Below are positions 33,882-47,111 of a stretch of DNA of 64,000 bases, one piece after another. The first letter of the stretch is position 1. Every line of letters starts with the position of its first letter. A model generated the notes under the pieces. That model did no database searches. It was not told where the DNA came from and worked only from the letters and a program-made list of their open reading frames with translations. Both the position numbers and the translations under genes were made by a program. Source of the stretch: Oryza sativa Japonica Group (lineage: Eukaryota > Streptophyta > Magnoliopsida > Poales > Poaceae); assembly GCF_034140825.1 (NCBI RefSeq), contig NC_089044.1, positions 22,746,001 to 22,810,000 on the forward strand, in the 5' to 3' direction.

Positions 33882-36034
33882 ACTGTTGTGCTTTGCATGT
33901 CCTCATCTCGTTCCTGGTGGTGGTGCTGCTGCTTGGCCAGTAATTGTCCAACCTCCAAGTTTTGCCCTCAGTAGACTGATACATATGCTGTACAGGAACT
34001 CTTAGGAGAAATGAACTTACACTGAGTGAAACTTCAGCAACCCTTTCAAACTTGTTTTGTGCATGTTGACGGTTCAGTGAAAAGCATGCCTGGTTCTCCA
34101 TGTGCTCTTGGAGCACTATTTCGTAGTCATAGACAGGACTTGGGTACAAGAAAAAAATGTTCTGGGGGACCTCAATTGCTTAATGTAACTAACCACCCCT
34201 TTGCTACAGGCTCTGCAATGCCATGTTTCTTAGAGTTGTTTTTGATGGCTGATCTTCAATATCAGTCATTCTACTACCAGAGAAGTTGATGCAGAAGCAA
34301 ATTATCTGGTTTCTTTTTTGCATCTGCATGACTATTTACAGTGTGTGGCTGTGTGCTGTGTTTTGCCCCTGCCAAAGACAATCTTAGGGATGGTGTCTTC
34401 ATATCCTACATGGCTGGAATCAATCTTAGGTATGGTTCTTTAGCTTCTACTGCTATACCTTTTCTTTTACCAAATCATCATCTTGAGATCAGTCGTTTTT
34501 GGTTTGATTTGTGTGCAAGGGATGATTGTGTGATTAAATAGTTTGAATGCTGCTTTCTGCATAATTAGATGCATACAGGAGAATAATTCAACATAGCACT
34601 AGCAGTTATTAATAACATCAATTTTGCTGGATACATTTTCAACATGAAAAAGAAGAGCAATAATTGAGCCAACAGCGGCCTGTGGGCATGAGCTTTCTGT
34701 TCCATCTGAGTCGCATTTAGAATGTGCGTCTGATTATAATATGGTTACTTGTTTCTGGTTGATGTGCGCAGAATAATTCTCTATTTTGGTGATGAATGTT
34801 TTTCATTTGTTCGATATTTCAATTTTTTTTATGGGCAGCAAATGTCTGTGTTATGATGACATGTTTGAATGGCTTAAAAGAACTGACAAAAAAAAACGAG
34901 GAGATATTGTAATGGTCAATGGGAAAGGCACACCTACTTGAGAGCTAAACGTGCCATGAGCCCATGATGTTGATATATTCATCATACAGTTAACTATTCC
35001 ATTTTGTTTGGTTTGGTGCTGCATTCCTTTCATTCAACACTTCCTGGACTTAATACCTTTCCCTAGCTACTTCCTGCAAAGTGACATGCAATAATTAATA
35101 AAAATAATAGATAGACCTGTCCTAGGAATTGCTTCACTGATGTCACTAAAGTATTTGTCCTGCCTGTAATGACCTCAGTAAACAAATACAAACAAATAAA
35201 TATTCTTCCCATGACTTTTGCTTCTCTTAGGCTACTGTTCAACCTTGGAGCCTTCTTGCTTTCCAATGTTTTTTTACACATTCTTGTTACTGCACCCTCA
35301 AAAGGCTTCTCTTAAGATGCCCCTTCTTTTACCCTCCCTAATGCCTACTCTAATGGCACTGCCAATTCAGAAATGATTCTTTTGCAAAGCCAAATAGCCA
35401 ATAATGCAATGCAAAAGCGACTGATTCTATCTATCTCCCTCTCTTAAGCATCTACTACTATAGCTGCTATACTAGGCTGATCAGCTGATTGACACACCCA
35501 CAGTCCACAGAGGAGACAAATTGTAGAAGCACCATGCACTCACTATACTCACCAACCTGCTGCTGGGGATTCTCTTGGTTTCTTGATCATTGAAGCCCAG
35601 CCTTTTTGGCACGCAAGCAGTACACACTGTACACGCTTGGCCAGAGGTTATGTTGCCAACATTTAAGACTTGCATGCATGTGAACATAGGAGCAACAGTA
35701 TGTGTCATGCATTAATTCATGAGAGGCAAATTGAAGACGAATCGAGAGTCTCATGCAGATGGACCTGTGCATACGGACTACGGCTGGGCCGGGCCGTTCT
35801 GTCTCTGTCCCCTGCAGTACCATATTGCATCGTATCGTCCCTGAACACACGTATATATGGTAGTCTACCAGATGCCTGTAGTGTACTTTCTGACCCCAAA
35901 CAGCATATAATACTATCAAACCTTAAAATCATTTGAGTATGTTGTAAAAAGCGGTAAGTAGTTTTGTGCTATCACCCTAACGTTGTAACACTTAAGCGGT
36001 ACAAAGTTGGGGCACCTGTTCCTTGTATGCGGTG
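33882..36034. other. 3' flank and spacer, no gene seen
   Basis: The first few hundred bases are probably the SMPD4-like 3' UTR. Beyond that no coding or bounded element was recognised. Confidence 0.4.
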
Positions 36035-36043
36035 TTGTAGAAC

Positions 36044-36166
36044 GGATTGGGATCCTCTGACGTGAAGACAGATGAATGTGGTGACTGACATGTGGGCCCC
36101 ACTGCTCGTGGGCCCACCTGTCAGTGACCACGTTAGGGTGCAGTTCACGTCACAGGAACCCTCTCC
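36044..36166. mobile_element. small MULE-type foldback MITE
   Basis: A 123-bp hairpin. GGATTGGGATCCTCTGACG on the left pairs imperfectly with the complement of the right end CACAGGAACCCTCTCC. The core TGACATGTGGGCCCCA pairs with TGGGCCCACCTGTCA. It is flanked by an exact 9-bp duplication TTGTAGAAC (36035-36043 and 36167-36175), which indicates Mutator-type insertion. Confidence 0.75.
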
Positions 36167-36175
36167 TTGTAGAAC

Positions 36176-37440
36176 TACTTTTTTATTAAGAGACTGTTCG
36201 AGAATAACCATGGCAAGAGTGTTCTCTCCAGGAACACATCAGTTCTTAAGTTTAGTGAAGGAGGTAAAAGCCTCTACTGCTCTACTATGTGCCGTACTTC
36301 TGTGATCTGTTCTCTCCAGCAATCTGGTTGGAGAAATTCTGCTGTCTTCACTGTAGATCTGTTAGTTCCCCTGTCACATTTTTGCATCACCAGTTTCGTG
36401 CACATTGGGAAACAGTATCTCAAGTCTGCTGCCTGTGTGCTCTGTTTGTTTGTTTTTTTATTCTCCTTTTCATTCTATTACAGAGCTGTATGATTGTTTT
36501 GGCTTTATATATATATATATAGAACATGTATGTCGGGTTGTGCTAATTAATCCGAGTTATAATCTTTTCCTTTCTATCTTGGCCTAGAAGAAGAGCACTA
36601 CTAGTGTAATGCATGCTAGGTGTATCTTCATGTTGCGTCCCAGCATGATTAGAGGGCTAATTTTGTTGCATTTAAAGGGCGATTAAGGATCCGATGCTTA
36701 GGTATGTCGATTGTTTGTTTCTCTTTTTGTCTCCTTCCCTTTATCGAAAGTACATGAAAGAGAATTAAGGTGGGGTAACAAGATAAAGCTTGGATGATTG
36801 AGGTTACGCATATTTAGGATTATAAAAAGAACACATGCAACACGATGGTTGGCTAGGTTGAACAATCCCTTGGTGCCAAGCGCCAACAGCTTGCTAGACA
36901 CTAGGTGGGCTGTTTGCCCACCATTTTCTCATATGCATGATGTGAAATGTAACTGCAAGGGAACAAAGAACAAGGGACACTGACAGAGTACCTTGTGTGT
37001 CTTGTTAGCTAGTACAGCCTAGAATGCAGAGATGTCCAATGCAGTACCAAATGATAAATGTCCGTCCGTATTCGCATCTATAATAATGTGAACATTCACA
37101 ATATATCTGTGGTCAACGTCAAGGAAGTTGATCTTTTGGTACTGGAGTAAGTTGTAAATATATGCACGCAATGTGAGATTTGGTTTATCCTTTGAACTTC
37201 CAGCCATTAGTAGTATTAGTGATAATTAGCACTTCCTATGGCATGTGAGATTTGATCATAATATGGCAATGCAAGGTGCATGCTTTGGTCCATGCAAATT
37301 AATTTCTGCATCGGCGATAGATCGGTCGAGACAAATTAAGCTGGTCCTCGAATATTCAGCTAGCGCCCACTCATCGGCAGAATAGCATGACGCTTGCTCA
37401 CCTGCAGAGTATGTAGACAACATAGTTTTTGAGTTAATAC
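36176..37440. other. spacer, no gene seen
   Basis: No recognisable gene. A short TA repeat lies near 36508-36520. Confidence 0.4.
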
Positions 37441-37442
37441 TA

Positions 37443-37678
37443 CCTCCGTCCCATATTACTTGTCTTTTTGAGTTTTTGTTTGTCAATGTTTGATCATTCG
37501 TCTTATTCAAAAAAATTTAAAATTATTATTTATTTTGTTTGTCATTTGTTTTATTATCAAAAGTACTTTACATATGACTTATCTTTTTTTATATTTGCAC
37601 TAATTTTTCAAATAAAACGAATGGTCAAACGTTACAAATAAAAAGTCAAAAACGTCACTTATTATGGGACGGAGGGAG
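37443..37678. mobile_element. Stowaway-type MITE
   Basis: A 236-bp foldback with ends CCTCCGTCCCATATTACTTG and its complement ending GGGACGGAGGGAG, flanked by TA. Confidence 0.88.
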
Positions 37679-37680
37679 TA

Positions 37681-39671
37681 TTTTTGAAGCCAACAGGGAT
37701 ATCCTGTGTTGCTGGCACTGCTATCATTATAGTTGCCTGAAATCTAGATACTCCCAATTATATAAATATTTATCTGCAACTAAATTCAATAATTGGGTCT
37801 GCAGCAGTTGCTTGTGTGCTTGATCTGTACACTTTTCAATTCCGAAATCTCTTTTTGGCAAGCAGATTACAATAATTTGGCTTATCTTGATACACAGAAT
37901 GGTCCTCGAGCTATTGCAGTTGTAGTATGTATATATATGTATCTATATCATGTTATCAACTGACTGCCCATCTGTAAATAGAAAGTACCAACTAACATAA
38001 CATTAAGTATATTAATATATGACAGATATACCATTCATTAAGTATTATGGATTCACTTTGTTAGTGATGAATAATCAGATAGGAATTAATAATGGCCTAC
38101 CATTACAACAGGAACAGAGGGTGAAAATAGCAGTACTAGAACTCATATCAATATTGATTGCCCTTAGGTATTTCCACCATGGAGTTTCAGCTTACTCAAT
38201 ATACATGCTTCAAAATATTAATATAGAATATGTCATGTCCCTGTCTCCTATATAATTTTTGACAAGGATAATCTGGATTCTGAAAACTTGTTTGATTAGC
38301 TTAATTTTGTGGAAGGGATGGATGCTTATGTACCTGCCTACATATGTACATAGCAAGTGTTCCTAGCAATATCTTTGTGCAGTACCTGGCTTCATTAATT
38401 CAACATTATTTTATTTTGGTGGTGCTACTGCTGGTTAGCTTGTTGTTTTGCTCATAATTTTCTTGGCTGGACCAGCAGCAGCTGCCGCTGTTCATCATCG
38501 CAATTCGCAATCAATCGTGTGATTGTATGGCCATCGTCATCTGCTGCTGCTACATGCGTGTATCACGTACGGCTGGCTCTGATGGTAGGTAGGTGCCCCA
38601 ATGCCAAGGGAAACCAAACAAACTGTCACTGTGAGTACCTAAGCTTTGCTTTGCTACTCGTATTCTATATAGCTATCGCCTATCGATCGTGCACACCAAT
38701 CTCCTTTGGAATGAGAAATTTTGGATGAACTAAAACTAGATTATATGAAAATCCTGTGATTCATCATTTTTAATCATCTCAATTTATGATCTCTCACTGA
38801 CATCTCAAATATCAAATGTATAATTTTTTATGTCGAGTCTAAGACAGATTTGGCATGTACGATAGACCAATTAAAGGGCTAGGAGATGCCTACCAGAAAC
38901 GGAACGATTAAACTCGTCATCTTTCATGGCTAATCTCTCTTTTCTTTTTGAAACGACAGCATGGGGGTTAGCAGATGAAAGGCAAAGTATGATGATTGAT
39001 GTGATTTCTTACACGGGATCAGATCGATCAGGTGCGCTATCAACCCATCCTAATTAGTGTCAGTAAAGCATTTTTTCCCCCGGAAAATCATTAGTGCCAG
39101 CCAGTAACATAAACTCTGCTTGATCTTTGCGTAAATATTCAGATATCCTTGAAAGAAACTCCTAAGATGGAGTTAATCGCGTGGCTTGTCTTCTTGGATA
39201 AAAACGTACAGCAGATTGGGACAGTGTAGGTACGGTGACGATCATCTCACCATGTCTTGATTTAAGCTGGAAACTGTCTTACACTACATGATCAATCAGA
39301 TAAAAAAAAAGCATGCAAAATTCATCACCTAATGCACCCTTTTTATGGTCGGTTATTTGCTTGCGTGAATCACCTGATGCATGTATCCTACTAATCTAGG
39401 GGCTAATGTAGCGTTTGGTTGGGAGAAAGCAATTATAAACTGTGAAGGATCATATGCATAGACAGCAACAAAGGATTCAACGCTCCATCGCTTTTCGTGT
39501 TATCATCAGTATAGTTGGGTGCCACGTTCTTTTCTAACGGTGACTTGACTGCTAGCTCCTCCTGCATTATGCTACGACGTACTTGCAAGTGCAGACGAGT
39601 TTGGTAATTAATGAAATGCAGCCCCTAGATTATTTTATCGTCTAGATTGGGCTGTCATCTTCACTCTTGTC
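37681..39671. other. spacer, no gene seen
   Basis: No coding sequence or bounded element was recognised. Confidence 0.4.
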
Positions 39672-39673
39672 TA

Positions 39674-39849
39674 CTCCCTCCGTTTCATGATGTAAGTAAT
39701 TCTAGCATTTTCCACATTCATATGGATGTTAGTGAATCTAGACATATATGGATGTTAGTGAATCTAGACATATATGTATGTATAGATTCACTAACATCCA
39801 TATGAATGTGAAAAATGCTAGAATGACTTACATTATGAAACGGAGGGAG
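39674..39849. mobile_element. Stowaway-type MITE
   Basis: A 176-bp foldback with ends CTCCCTCCGTTTCATGATG and complement, flanked by TA. The arms share TTCTAGCATTTTCCACATTC with the copy at 6854. A short internal repeat (ATATGGATGTTAGTGAATC) is duplicated in the middle. Confidence 0.9.
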
Positions 39850-39851
39850 TA

Positions 39852-42130
39852 CAAATTAAGTTTTGATTCTGGAGTTTTTCGTTTCCTTCCAAAAAGCTTA
39901 TAGGCTAGCGTAACACAAATTAAACAAACATTTTTTAATAAGTTAAGAATGCATTAATAAAAGTATGATTTCTTTCTTTTAAAAAATGATGAATGAAGCT
40001 TTTTATTGATATAAAGACCAATTATGTTAAGGTGATATAACCATCTTAAAATCACTCCTAGCCTCTGCATAACTACGATGCATTGAACCCACAAAAGAAC
40101 ACACCTAAAAAGTAAAAAAAAATAATTACAAAAGAAGTGTTCGTGACTATCGATCCGAAGACTAAATTGTCACCTATACCCCTACGCAAAACACTCCCTG
40201 ACCATATGCTCCAAGTAACGACATACCACCGCAACCAAAGTATGGTCTCTAATTAATTAAGAAATGATAGCACAAGAGAATTTTGCTATTCAGATAAATA
40301 AATTATAACCCACAACTACCGGTCAAAGTCACCAGTACAAGTATTGATATGAGCAGTACAGAAGTACCAGTGTACCACTACGCATTTACAACCCGTTCGT
40401 GCTAACCAGTTTATTGGACCAATCTATCGTAGCGTCAAGAGAAATCGACCTATATGCCTATTGCGCATATAATGTATCAAGTGGCCATTGCATGTTATCT
40501 TGTCCTGCATTTCAATGATGGCCATGTGTTCGTTTTTGAAACTCATCTTCAGTACATCTCCTTTGCTGTAAGCTTGTAAACCTGACTTGGCCGAGCTGAA
40601 AGTGTGTTCATCGTTCACTTCAATTTAGTTTACTTCCAAGTGCAATCTGCCTATCTATCTAGCTACTACTCCTAGATTGTTAGACCAGTGATCAAGTAGT
40701 CGATCAAACTGTTGATCTGTTTGAAATCCTCATACTTAAACTGGCAACTTGTGCTTGATTTTGCTTTCCATGCATGGACCTAGTCATGCATCACTGATCG
40801 CTAAGTCAAAAGATCAAAATCTCGATACCAAGTTAGGAATATTCTTGGAGATTGTACATATAGAAAAATGGAGAAGATATGAACAGGTACTGAATAGTGA
40901 TTTCTTTGATCAATGTGCCTGGCAATTAGGAAGGAAAAAGGAGTCAGGCTAACATGTCAAATGGCCATACATATATTCAGCTCACAATTAATTAATTTAT
41001 TACAAGATACTTTACTCTGATTTTTCCATGCATGGACTTCATTGGCCGACCTTTTTTTAAGGAGTCCTAATTTTTGTTGGGGTCCAAGCTAAGAGGCAAC
41101 AAGAGGTCCTGATTTTCCCTAAAGTGTCACATGAGTGTTGAGCACTGTCATATGGTGAAGCATCTAATGATGGCAAGTAAAAGCCATTGCATCAGCATCT
41201 GTTGCATTCATATGATGAGCTTTCTTTCTTTCCAACACTCCACACAAATGTTGCATTCATATGCCTGATCTACTCTATTACTTACCTTGTTGCAGAGATT
41301 TATGCATCAAGTTTAAGACACAATTGCACTAATTAATTGAGGCCATGTTGGCTGCTTTATTCCTTACTTGTTGCCACAGCACAGTGCTAGCTAGGCAGCA
41401 GTCCTTGCTCTAGACTTTTTCCTTTTCTTTTTTTTCCCCTTGATGAAAGCAACCAAGCTAGCTAGTCAATTACCAAAAGGAAAAATATGCACCCTTTTGT
41501 TTGTTGCCTAGTCATTGTTAACACACTTTGAGTTGAGCACGGTTGCTTCTTTTTAATTTTTTTCTAGAGGCCTACATTTTTTTGCTAAATAGTTCGCCTA
41601 TTTTCTTATAGAAAAATTTCAGCATCGTCAGATCGATTGAGATTCATACGTTTCTAAACTACCTTGACGGAATTGAGTCAAGCTAATTGGCTACATTTCT
41701 AGATGAGAATTAATAGTTAGTAGTTGAATATATTGTAGTCACTAGCTAGCTGCTAATATATATGACTTGTACATATACCACAAATAATATTTCTTTCCTT
41801 ATAAACAAGACATGTCATGCATATTTTTCATCAACTTCAGTATATTTGCTTTGCAAATTGAAGTGTCACTTATGCATTTGTTATCTTTTTTCCCCCATGT
41901 TAAATATGCATCATATTGCATCCCGGTCATTGCATTGCATTGCACCCTACTACTAGTAATAAGTAGGCCATGATGAGCTTGTGATCACAACTTTGCAACC
42001 AACACACACATTCATAGATTTTCCTTTTCTTTTCTTTGCCTTTTTTTTCCCTTTGCATTCATGAGTAGTGCTTTCTAGCTAGGACCTCTACTGTACATGT
42101 ATTTTCCTAATTAATAATTCATGTATGCAG
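39852..42130. other. spacer, no gene seen
   Basis: About 39980-40260 resembles the degraded 3' part of a retroelement but lacks any diagnostic motif. The rest is AT-rich with no recognisable feature. Confidence 0.35.
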
Positions 42131-42187
42131 ATTGCCGTCGCTTCCGTGCGATATCTCACAGAAAAGGATCGCAAAGTGCCAAAGCAG
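42131..42187 (+). other. isolated putative exon
   Basis: A 57-base open block is preceded by TATGCAG and followed by CAG|GTCAGC, so it looks like a phase-0 exon of 19 codons (IAVASVRYLTEKDRKVPKQ). The surroundings are AT-rich and contain no partner exon that I recognise. It could be a fragment of a captured gene or part of a non-coding transcript. Confidence 0.25.
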
Positions 42188-42884
42188 GTCAGCGTCTAAC
42201 TAGATGACAAGCCACAAAATGCACTACTTGCACCATATGGGCTAATTTACAAGATAATTTTGTACCATGAAATCTGTTAATCTTGCCATAATCAAGCCCT
42301 AGTTGGCAGATTAATTAGGGGGCTCACCCAATGAAAGATATGATTAATTTAGTCTCAGTAACCAACTAATTAATTGTCGTTAGCTGAGACAGGAGACAAA
42401 CTAACAAACACTGATCGCGTCCTGATTAAGACAACCCATTTTTGAAGCTCATTCCTTACTCCAATTTCTCGAGACAATAGACAAGTAGGCATGTAAGTGA
42501 CTCTAATTGCATGCAGTTCTTCAACTTATTTAGAACGTGGGGGAATTTGCATGAATTGTTTTTCCATGTAGAGCTGTCTTACTATTGGCACACAGAGATC
42601 GGACCTACCGGCCGGCCAACGACTAGCTAGCTAGCGAGTGTTTCACCTGTTTTCAGCTGGAAAAATGGACGTGATGTGCGTATCAATTCAAAGGAGATGC
42701 TCTCTCCGGTCATGCAAACAAATTGTCTTAAGGTATAGTATGGTCTTTGATATATAGTCAATAATTTATGATATAGCATATTTGTTAAACCAAATAAAAC
42801 TTACTACTAGAGTATGCTAATTTCAAGACAGTTTTAACAATGTGATTTTCATGTATCCAATTAAAATATTTTAAGAAGATGTGA

Positions 42885-43110
42885 AATGACCGTAGCTTAA
42901 CTAGTTAGGCTCCTTATGATTGAATCTGTTTACCCGGATTTAATTTTTGGGCTTGGCATCGGTGCTCGTGCTCGCGTTTATGATTAATCACTTTTTTATT
43001 GGTACATGACACCCATTGACAACGGTTTTTGGACGTGTTCATAGGATAGTGTAAGAATATATTTAAGAAGATATTTACGCATGCTTGAGATTTATAAATG
43101 TTCTATTATA
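42885..43110 (+). mobile_element. decayed tRNA-derived SINE-like sequence
   Basis: CGTAGCTTAACTAGTTAGGC followed by TTACCCGGATTTAATTTTTG and GCTTGGCATCGGTGCTCG resembles a known grass SINE head (an A-box region, then a B-box-like part weakened from GGTTCAAGTCC). The ends are not defined. Confidence 0.45.
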
Positions 43111-43624
43111 GAAGTGCGCCCTAAGCCACAAGCTATCGGAAATCAAAATCATGCATAGCCGGATCTTCAGCAGAGTCGTGTCACCTGTTTTGATCGTTCG
43201 AATGGTCTAAAATATTGGACGGCTAACAACCTTCTTTGCTTAATCTTGCCCCCATGGTCTTAATTAATCTTTGCCCAGAACGATTAGGTCCTGGAAACTA
43301 GGATTAACAAAACTTTAATTGCAGTGAGGATCAAGAAAAAAAAAAATCTCCCTGTATAATTTTCGGTTTTGAGAGGTATTCCGTACCAATCAACGTCGAT
43401 AAGATCAAAAATCGAAAGAAAAGCGAAATTAAATATGGCACACGAGGGTGACAGCCGTGCACTGTCCAGGCGCGTACACGTCGCTCGCGTACGTACTTTG
43501 TGTGCAGTAGCAGTTGGTACTCCTGCACAGTGTACGCGCGCGCGACATCTGTACACTACGTACACGTTTACGTATACGTGTATATGCTTGTCGTCCACGT
43601 AGGCAACCTCCGCTACTCGGTCTC
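43111..43624. other. spacer rich in ACGT words
   Basis: 43440-43600 is dense in GTACACG/TACGT words and alternating CG (CGCGCGCG). No gene was recognised. Confidence 0.3.
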
Positions 43625-43627
43625 TAA

Positions 43628-43868
43628 GAGCTTACAATAGCAGTCTATAAACCAGCTATAAACATATTTTAAAGAGATAAAAAGAAGAGAGAAAAGCAGC
43701 GGGCTATAAATCTGTAGCCAGCTGTAACACGGACTCCAAGACGTAATATGTGTATGACATGTGAGATCAGGCATTAATAGTATTGTAAGCAACTATTGTA
43801 TGAATTGGCTATTATATTGGCTATAGATGATTTGAAGCTAACAGTTGGCTATACTATTAAACTTGCTC
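43628..43868. mobile_element. Tourist-like MITE
   Basis: A 241-bp element with ends GAGCTTACAATAGCAG and TATTAAACTTGCTC and TAA duplications (43625-43627 and 43869-43871). Same family as 18992-19234. Confidence 0.88.
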
Positions 43869-43957
43869 TAACGCAGAGCTGATCACCGATCAGAGTGTAG
43901 TACAGCGAAATAAGCGTCGCCAGACTTTACCCTAAATTCAGGACTATATGTTTCTGT

Positions 43958-44110
43958 TTTCTCGCGCACGCTTAACAAACTGCTAAACAATAATTTTTAA
44001 AAAAATTATAAGAAAGTTGTTTTAGGAAAATGTATTAATCCATTTTTCAATTTTTTTATAACTAATAGTTAAGTATGCATTAATCTCTGTTTTATGTGTG
44101 AAGGGAGCGG
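43958..44110. repeat. A/T-rich dispersed repeat, copy 3
   Basis: Shares the order 'gctaaacaat', A/T runs, 'attaatccattttt', 'gttaagtatgcattaatc' with the segments at 7030 and 14085. Confidence 0.35.
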
Positions 44111-45762
44111 TTCCCCAACTGCTCCAGAAGAAGAACATAGCTTAATTAAATTTCCTACGGTGAAATCAGTCTATACAGATTTAAGTTCTAAAATTGATAC
44201 AAATATTAATATTTACTACTAATTGTTTTTTCAGTATTAGACAACGAGATGTCTATGGAGACATCATAGTAGTATCCAGCAGCCTATGTGGCGTTGCATT
44301 GGGAAGCCTAGCGCGGTGAGTCACCCTCCACCGTGGCATGGCCCCACCTGTCAGTTTGTAACTGCCAACCAAGTCACTGAAAAATTAGATGGACGATTTT
44401 GTCTCCGTAAAACAGAGTGAAATTAGGAGGACCACTGGATCCGCTATGCCAGGGATGTACTCATGATCTGGGCCATCCACGTGTCTGATTAAATACTTGA
44501 CCCTGACATGACATACACGCATACTTAATGCATTAGCTTAATTAGCTAGCAACAATTGGTTTGGGATCATGGCAATGCAAAGCTTCTACTACTAGCTAGC
44601 TAGGCATGATCATGCAAGAGGCAGCCTGATGACTCTGATGTATGTTAACAACTGCAAGCAAGAGGGGTTATTTCACTAGTCTTGTCTTCACATGTTAACT
44701 GCATGAGTAGCTGCTTAGTTTGGAGAGGCAGTGTCCTAATCCAGCAAAGGGCAGGGCAGGGTCAGACCAGAAATGCTGCCTCATGGTAAGTGGGAACATT
44801 AGCTTTCTCACTGGAATATGATGCCATTGCTTGAAACAACTGTGCTCACTGTAGTGTAACAAAATCTTGTTCCTGCTATCTTTGATAATGGTACCCGTGT
44901 TTATCGGAAAAATGCTTACTGTACCAGCCTAATGAAGACGAAGTTGAAGAAGAAGATGATGAACAAGAAGAGGAAAAGATCTTTCCAAAGCAGCCAGCAA
45001 AAAAAGGATTTATAAAAAAGAAAAGAAAAGAAAAGAAAGGTAGCCAAAGGAGAAAGCAGGGGAGAAGAGAAGAAGATGAGATGAGCTGAGATGCTGCAGC
45101 CACATGAGGAATGCTACCTTTTGTCTCCACTTGATCATGGAGGAGACCAAGACCAGCCAACCAAATCACCAATTAGTTAACTGCATTTGCTACTAATTGC
45201 TAGTGCTAAACAAAGGTTTGGTTAAACGGTAGCCACCAGTAAACAAATCAGTATGCAAAAGAGGAATGGGGTTTTAATATTACCAAAGTCAGCAGGAGCG
45301 AGCCAGTAACATCCTAGCTGGACCAGCTTCCTGGGAATTTTTATTTCAGCTCAATTCTCGATTTCTCATTGCATTACACACTGATTAACCTTTTTTTTTC
45401 ATTGGGAACTCAGTACAGAACATGGAGTACACAGTATACATCACCTAAATTCTAGCAAGGTCAACTAGTAGCAGAATTCACACATAACTATGTAGCAATA
45501 ACTATAATTAAGTTACTGCAGATAGTACTACATATATAGCCTTTTTTTTCCTCAGTAGTATTTGTATATATATATATATATATTAGATATTATATTACCC
45601 CTTATTAAGTAAATAGAAAAGGGAAAAGGAGGAAAGAAATACTGCTTTTCCAAAGGTAATAAACTACAGAAGAAAAGGAAAAAAAAGATAAGAGAGAGAA
45701 AAAAAGAAGAAATAAAAAGTGGTAATTAATCCTAGTGGTGTATTGCAATTTAGTCCTTGGGA
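44111..45762. other. 3' flank of the DREB gene and spacer
   Basis: 44930-45080 and 45600-45720 are purine-rich tracts. No gene was recognised. The part next to 45763 is probably DREB 3' UTR. Confidence 0.35.
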
Positions 45763-45926
45763 TTAAGCATCTGTTACTCCCAAGTCCCAAAGCAATGGCT
45801 CCTCAAGCCGGAGCTCCGCATTGACCTCGTCGACGTCGGCGAGCGGCGCCCACATCGCCGGGAACCCGAACGGCCCGTCCTGGATGTCGAACAGCAAGTC
45901 CGGCAGGTCGAACAGCTGCTGCTCAT

Positions 45927-45958
<32 letters not shown>

Positions 45959-46632
45959 GGCGCGGTGGTTGAGCCGTCGTCGTCGTCGTTCTTGGCGGCA
46001 GCGGCAGGCTGCTCGTCGGCGTCGGCGTGGACGACGCATGGCGCGACGTCGTCGGCCGACAAGGAGGAGGAGGGCGACGAGGACGGGGACGTGGTGAACG
46101 CGGCGGCCAATGCGGCGGCGGCCTGGACGTCCTTGGGCGAGGCGGAGGCGGCGCGCGGGAGGACGCCGGCGAGGTCCGGGAAGTTGAGGTGCGCGGCGCG
46201 GCCCTTGATGGCGAGCGCGGCGACGTCGTGGGCGCGCGCGGCCATGTCGGCGGTGGGGAACGTGCCGAGCCAGATGCGCGACTTCTTCCGCGGCTCGCGG
46301 ATCTCCGACACCCACTTCCCCCACGCCCGCATCCGCACGCCGCGGTACACCGGGTGCTTCCCGTCGCTGCTCCGCTTCCTCTTCTTCGTCGCCGCCGACG
46401 ACTTCCCCGCCGCCGCCGCCTCCGCCTCCTCCTCTTCCTCCTCTCCTGCGCCGCCGCCTGCAGCCTCATCAGCCTCTCCTACCACCTCCTTCTTCCTCTT
46501 CCCCCCGGCCACAGCATTGGGTCTGGCCGGCGACGACCACGCGTCCGTGACGGCGGAGGAGCAGGAGGACGTGGAGGCAGCCGAGGAGGACGAAGACGAG
46601 GAGGTTTCTTGGAGCTCCTTCGCCATGGCCAT
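45763..46632 (-). CDS. DREB/ERF transcription factor, A-4 (TINY-like) type
   Basis: An intronless gene of 289 residues. A Ser-rich and Glu-rich N-terminus with basic clusters ([20 protein letters not shown]) leads to one AP2 domain at about residues 94-152. That domain has [30 protein letters not shown] and [20 protein letters not shown]. The valine in KWVSEI and the [10 protein letters not shown] motif are DREB A-4 features. These proteins bind DRE/CRT elements (CCGAC) and regulate cold, drought or growth genes. The C-terminus is acidic and Ala-rich and ends in [13 protein letters not shown], a likely activation segment. The second Met (46626) is an alternative start. The whole CDS is very GC-rich, as is usual for intronless grass genes. 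Confidence 0.93.
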
Positions 46633-46822
46633 GGCGAGCTACCAAGCTTAGCAGCTGCAGAGTGTGAGCACGAGGTCGAACAGGTTGCGTGCGGGCGGAG
46701 TGGCGCCTGCGTCTGAATGCGTAGTGAGGAGAGAGGGGGGTTTTTATTGCGAGTTCCAAATGCAAACGAGAGTTTTAACTTGGAGATTATAAACAACTGA
46801 TGATGGGGCCTCAAACCCGTCC

Positions 46823-46829
46823 TATATAT
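46823..46829 (-). promoter_or_regulatory. TATA box of the DREB gene
   Basis: TATATAG-type motif about 190 bp upstream of the start codon on the minus strand. Confidence 0.4.
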
Positions 46830-47110
46830 GCTTCGTGTCCCCCCGTTGTTGTCCCCACGGTGTCGCCGTGTTTATTTCAGGCTCGCTCGTTCATCATATG
46901 ATTTTTTTAAAAAAAAATTCCTTAGTTGCTGGTATAAGTTAGAAAAAAAAACTGTGTGAGATAAAAAGCAGTTTTATTTGTTGTATGTATGATGAGCTTT
47001 AGTTGGTCCAGTTTTAGTAGTTGAGGCTAGGACATCAAATTGGTACTAGTTTCTCCAAAATTTGTTTATTTGTCCTATGAAACGGGGTGGACGAAACTTT
47101 CTTAAATCAT
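46830..47110. other. upstream region of the DREB gene
   Basis: No further motif is called. Confidence 0.35.
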
Positions 47111-47111
47111 G

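Noticed and set aside
46027-46716. Open frames opposite the DREB gene
   Set aside because: Antisense shadows of the GC-rich AP2 coding region.
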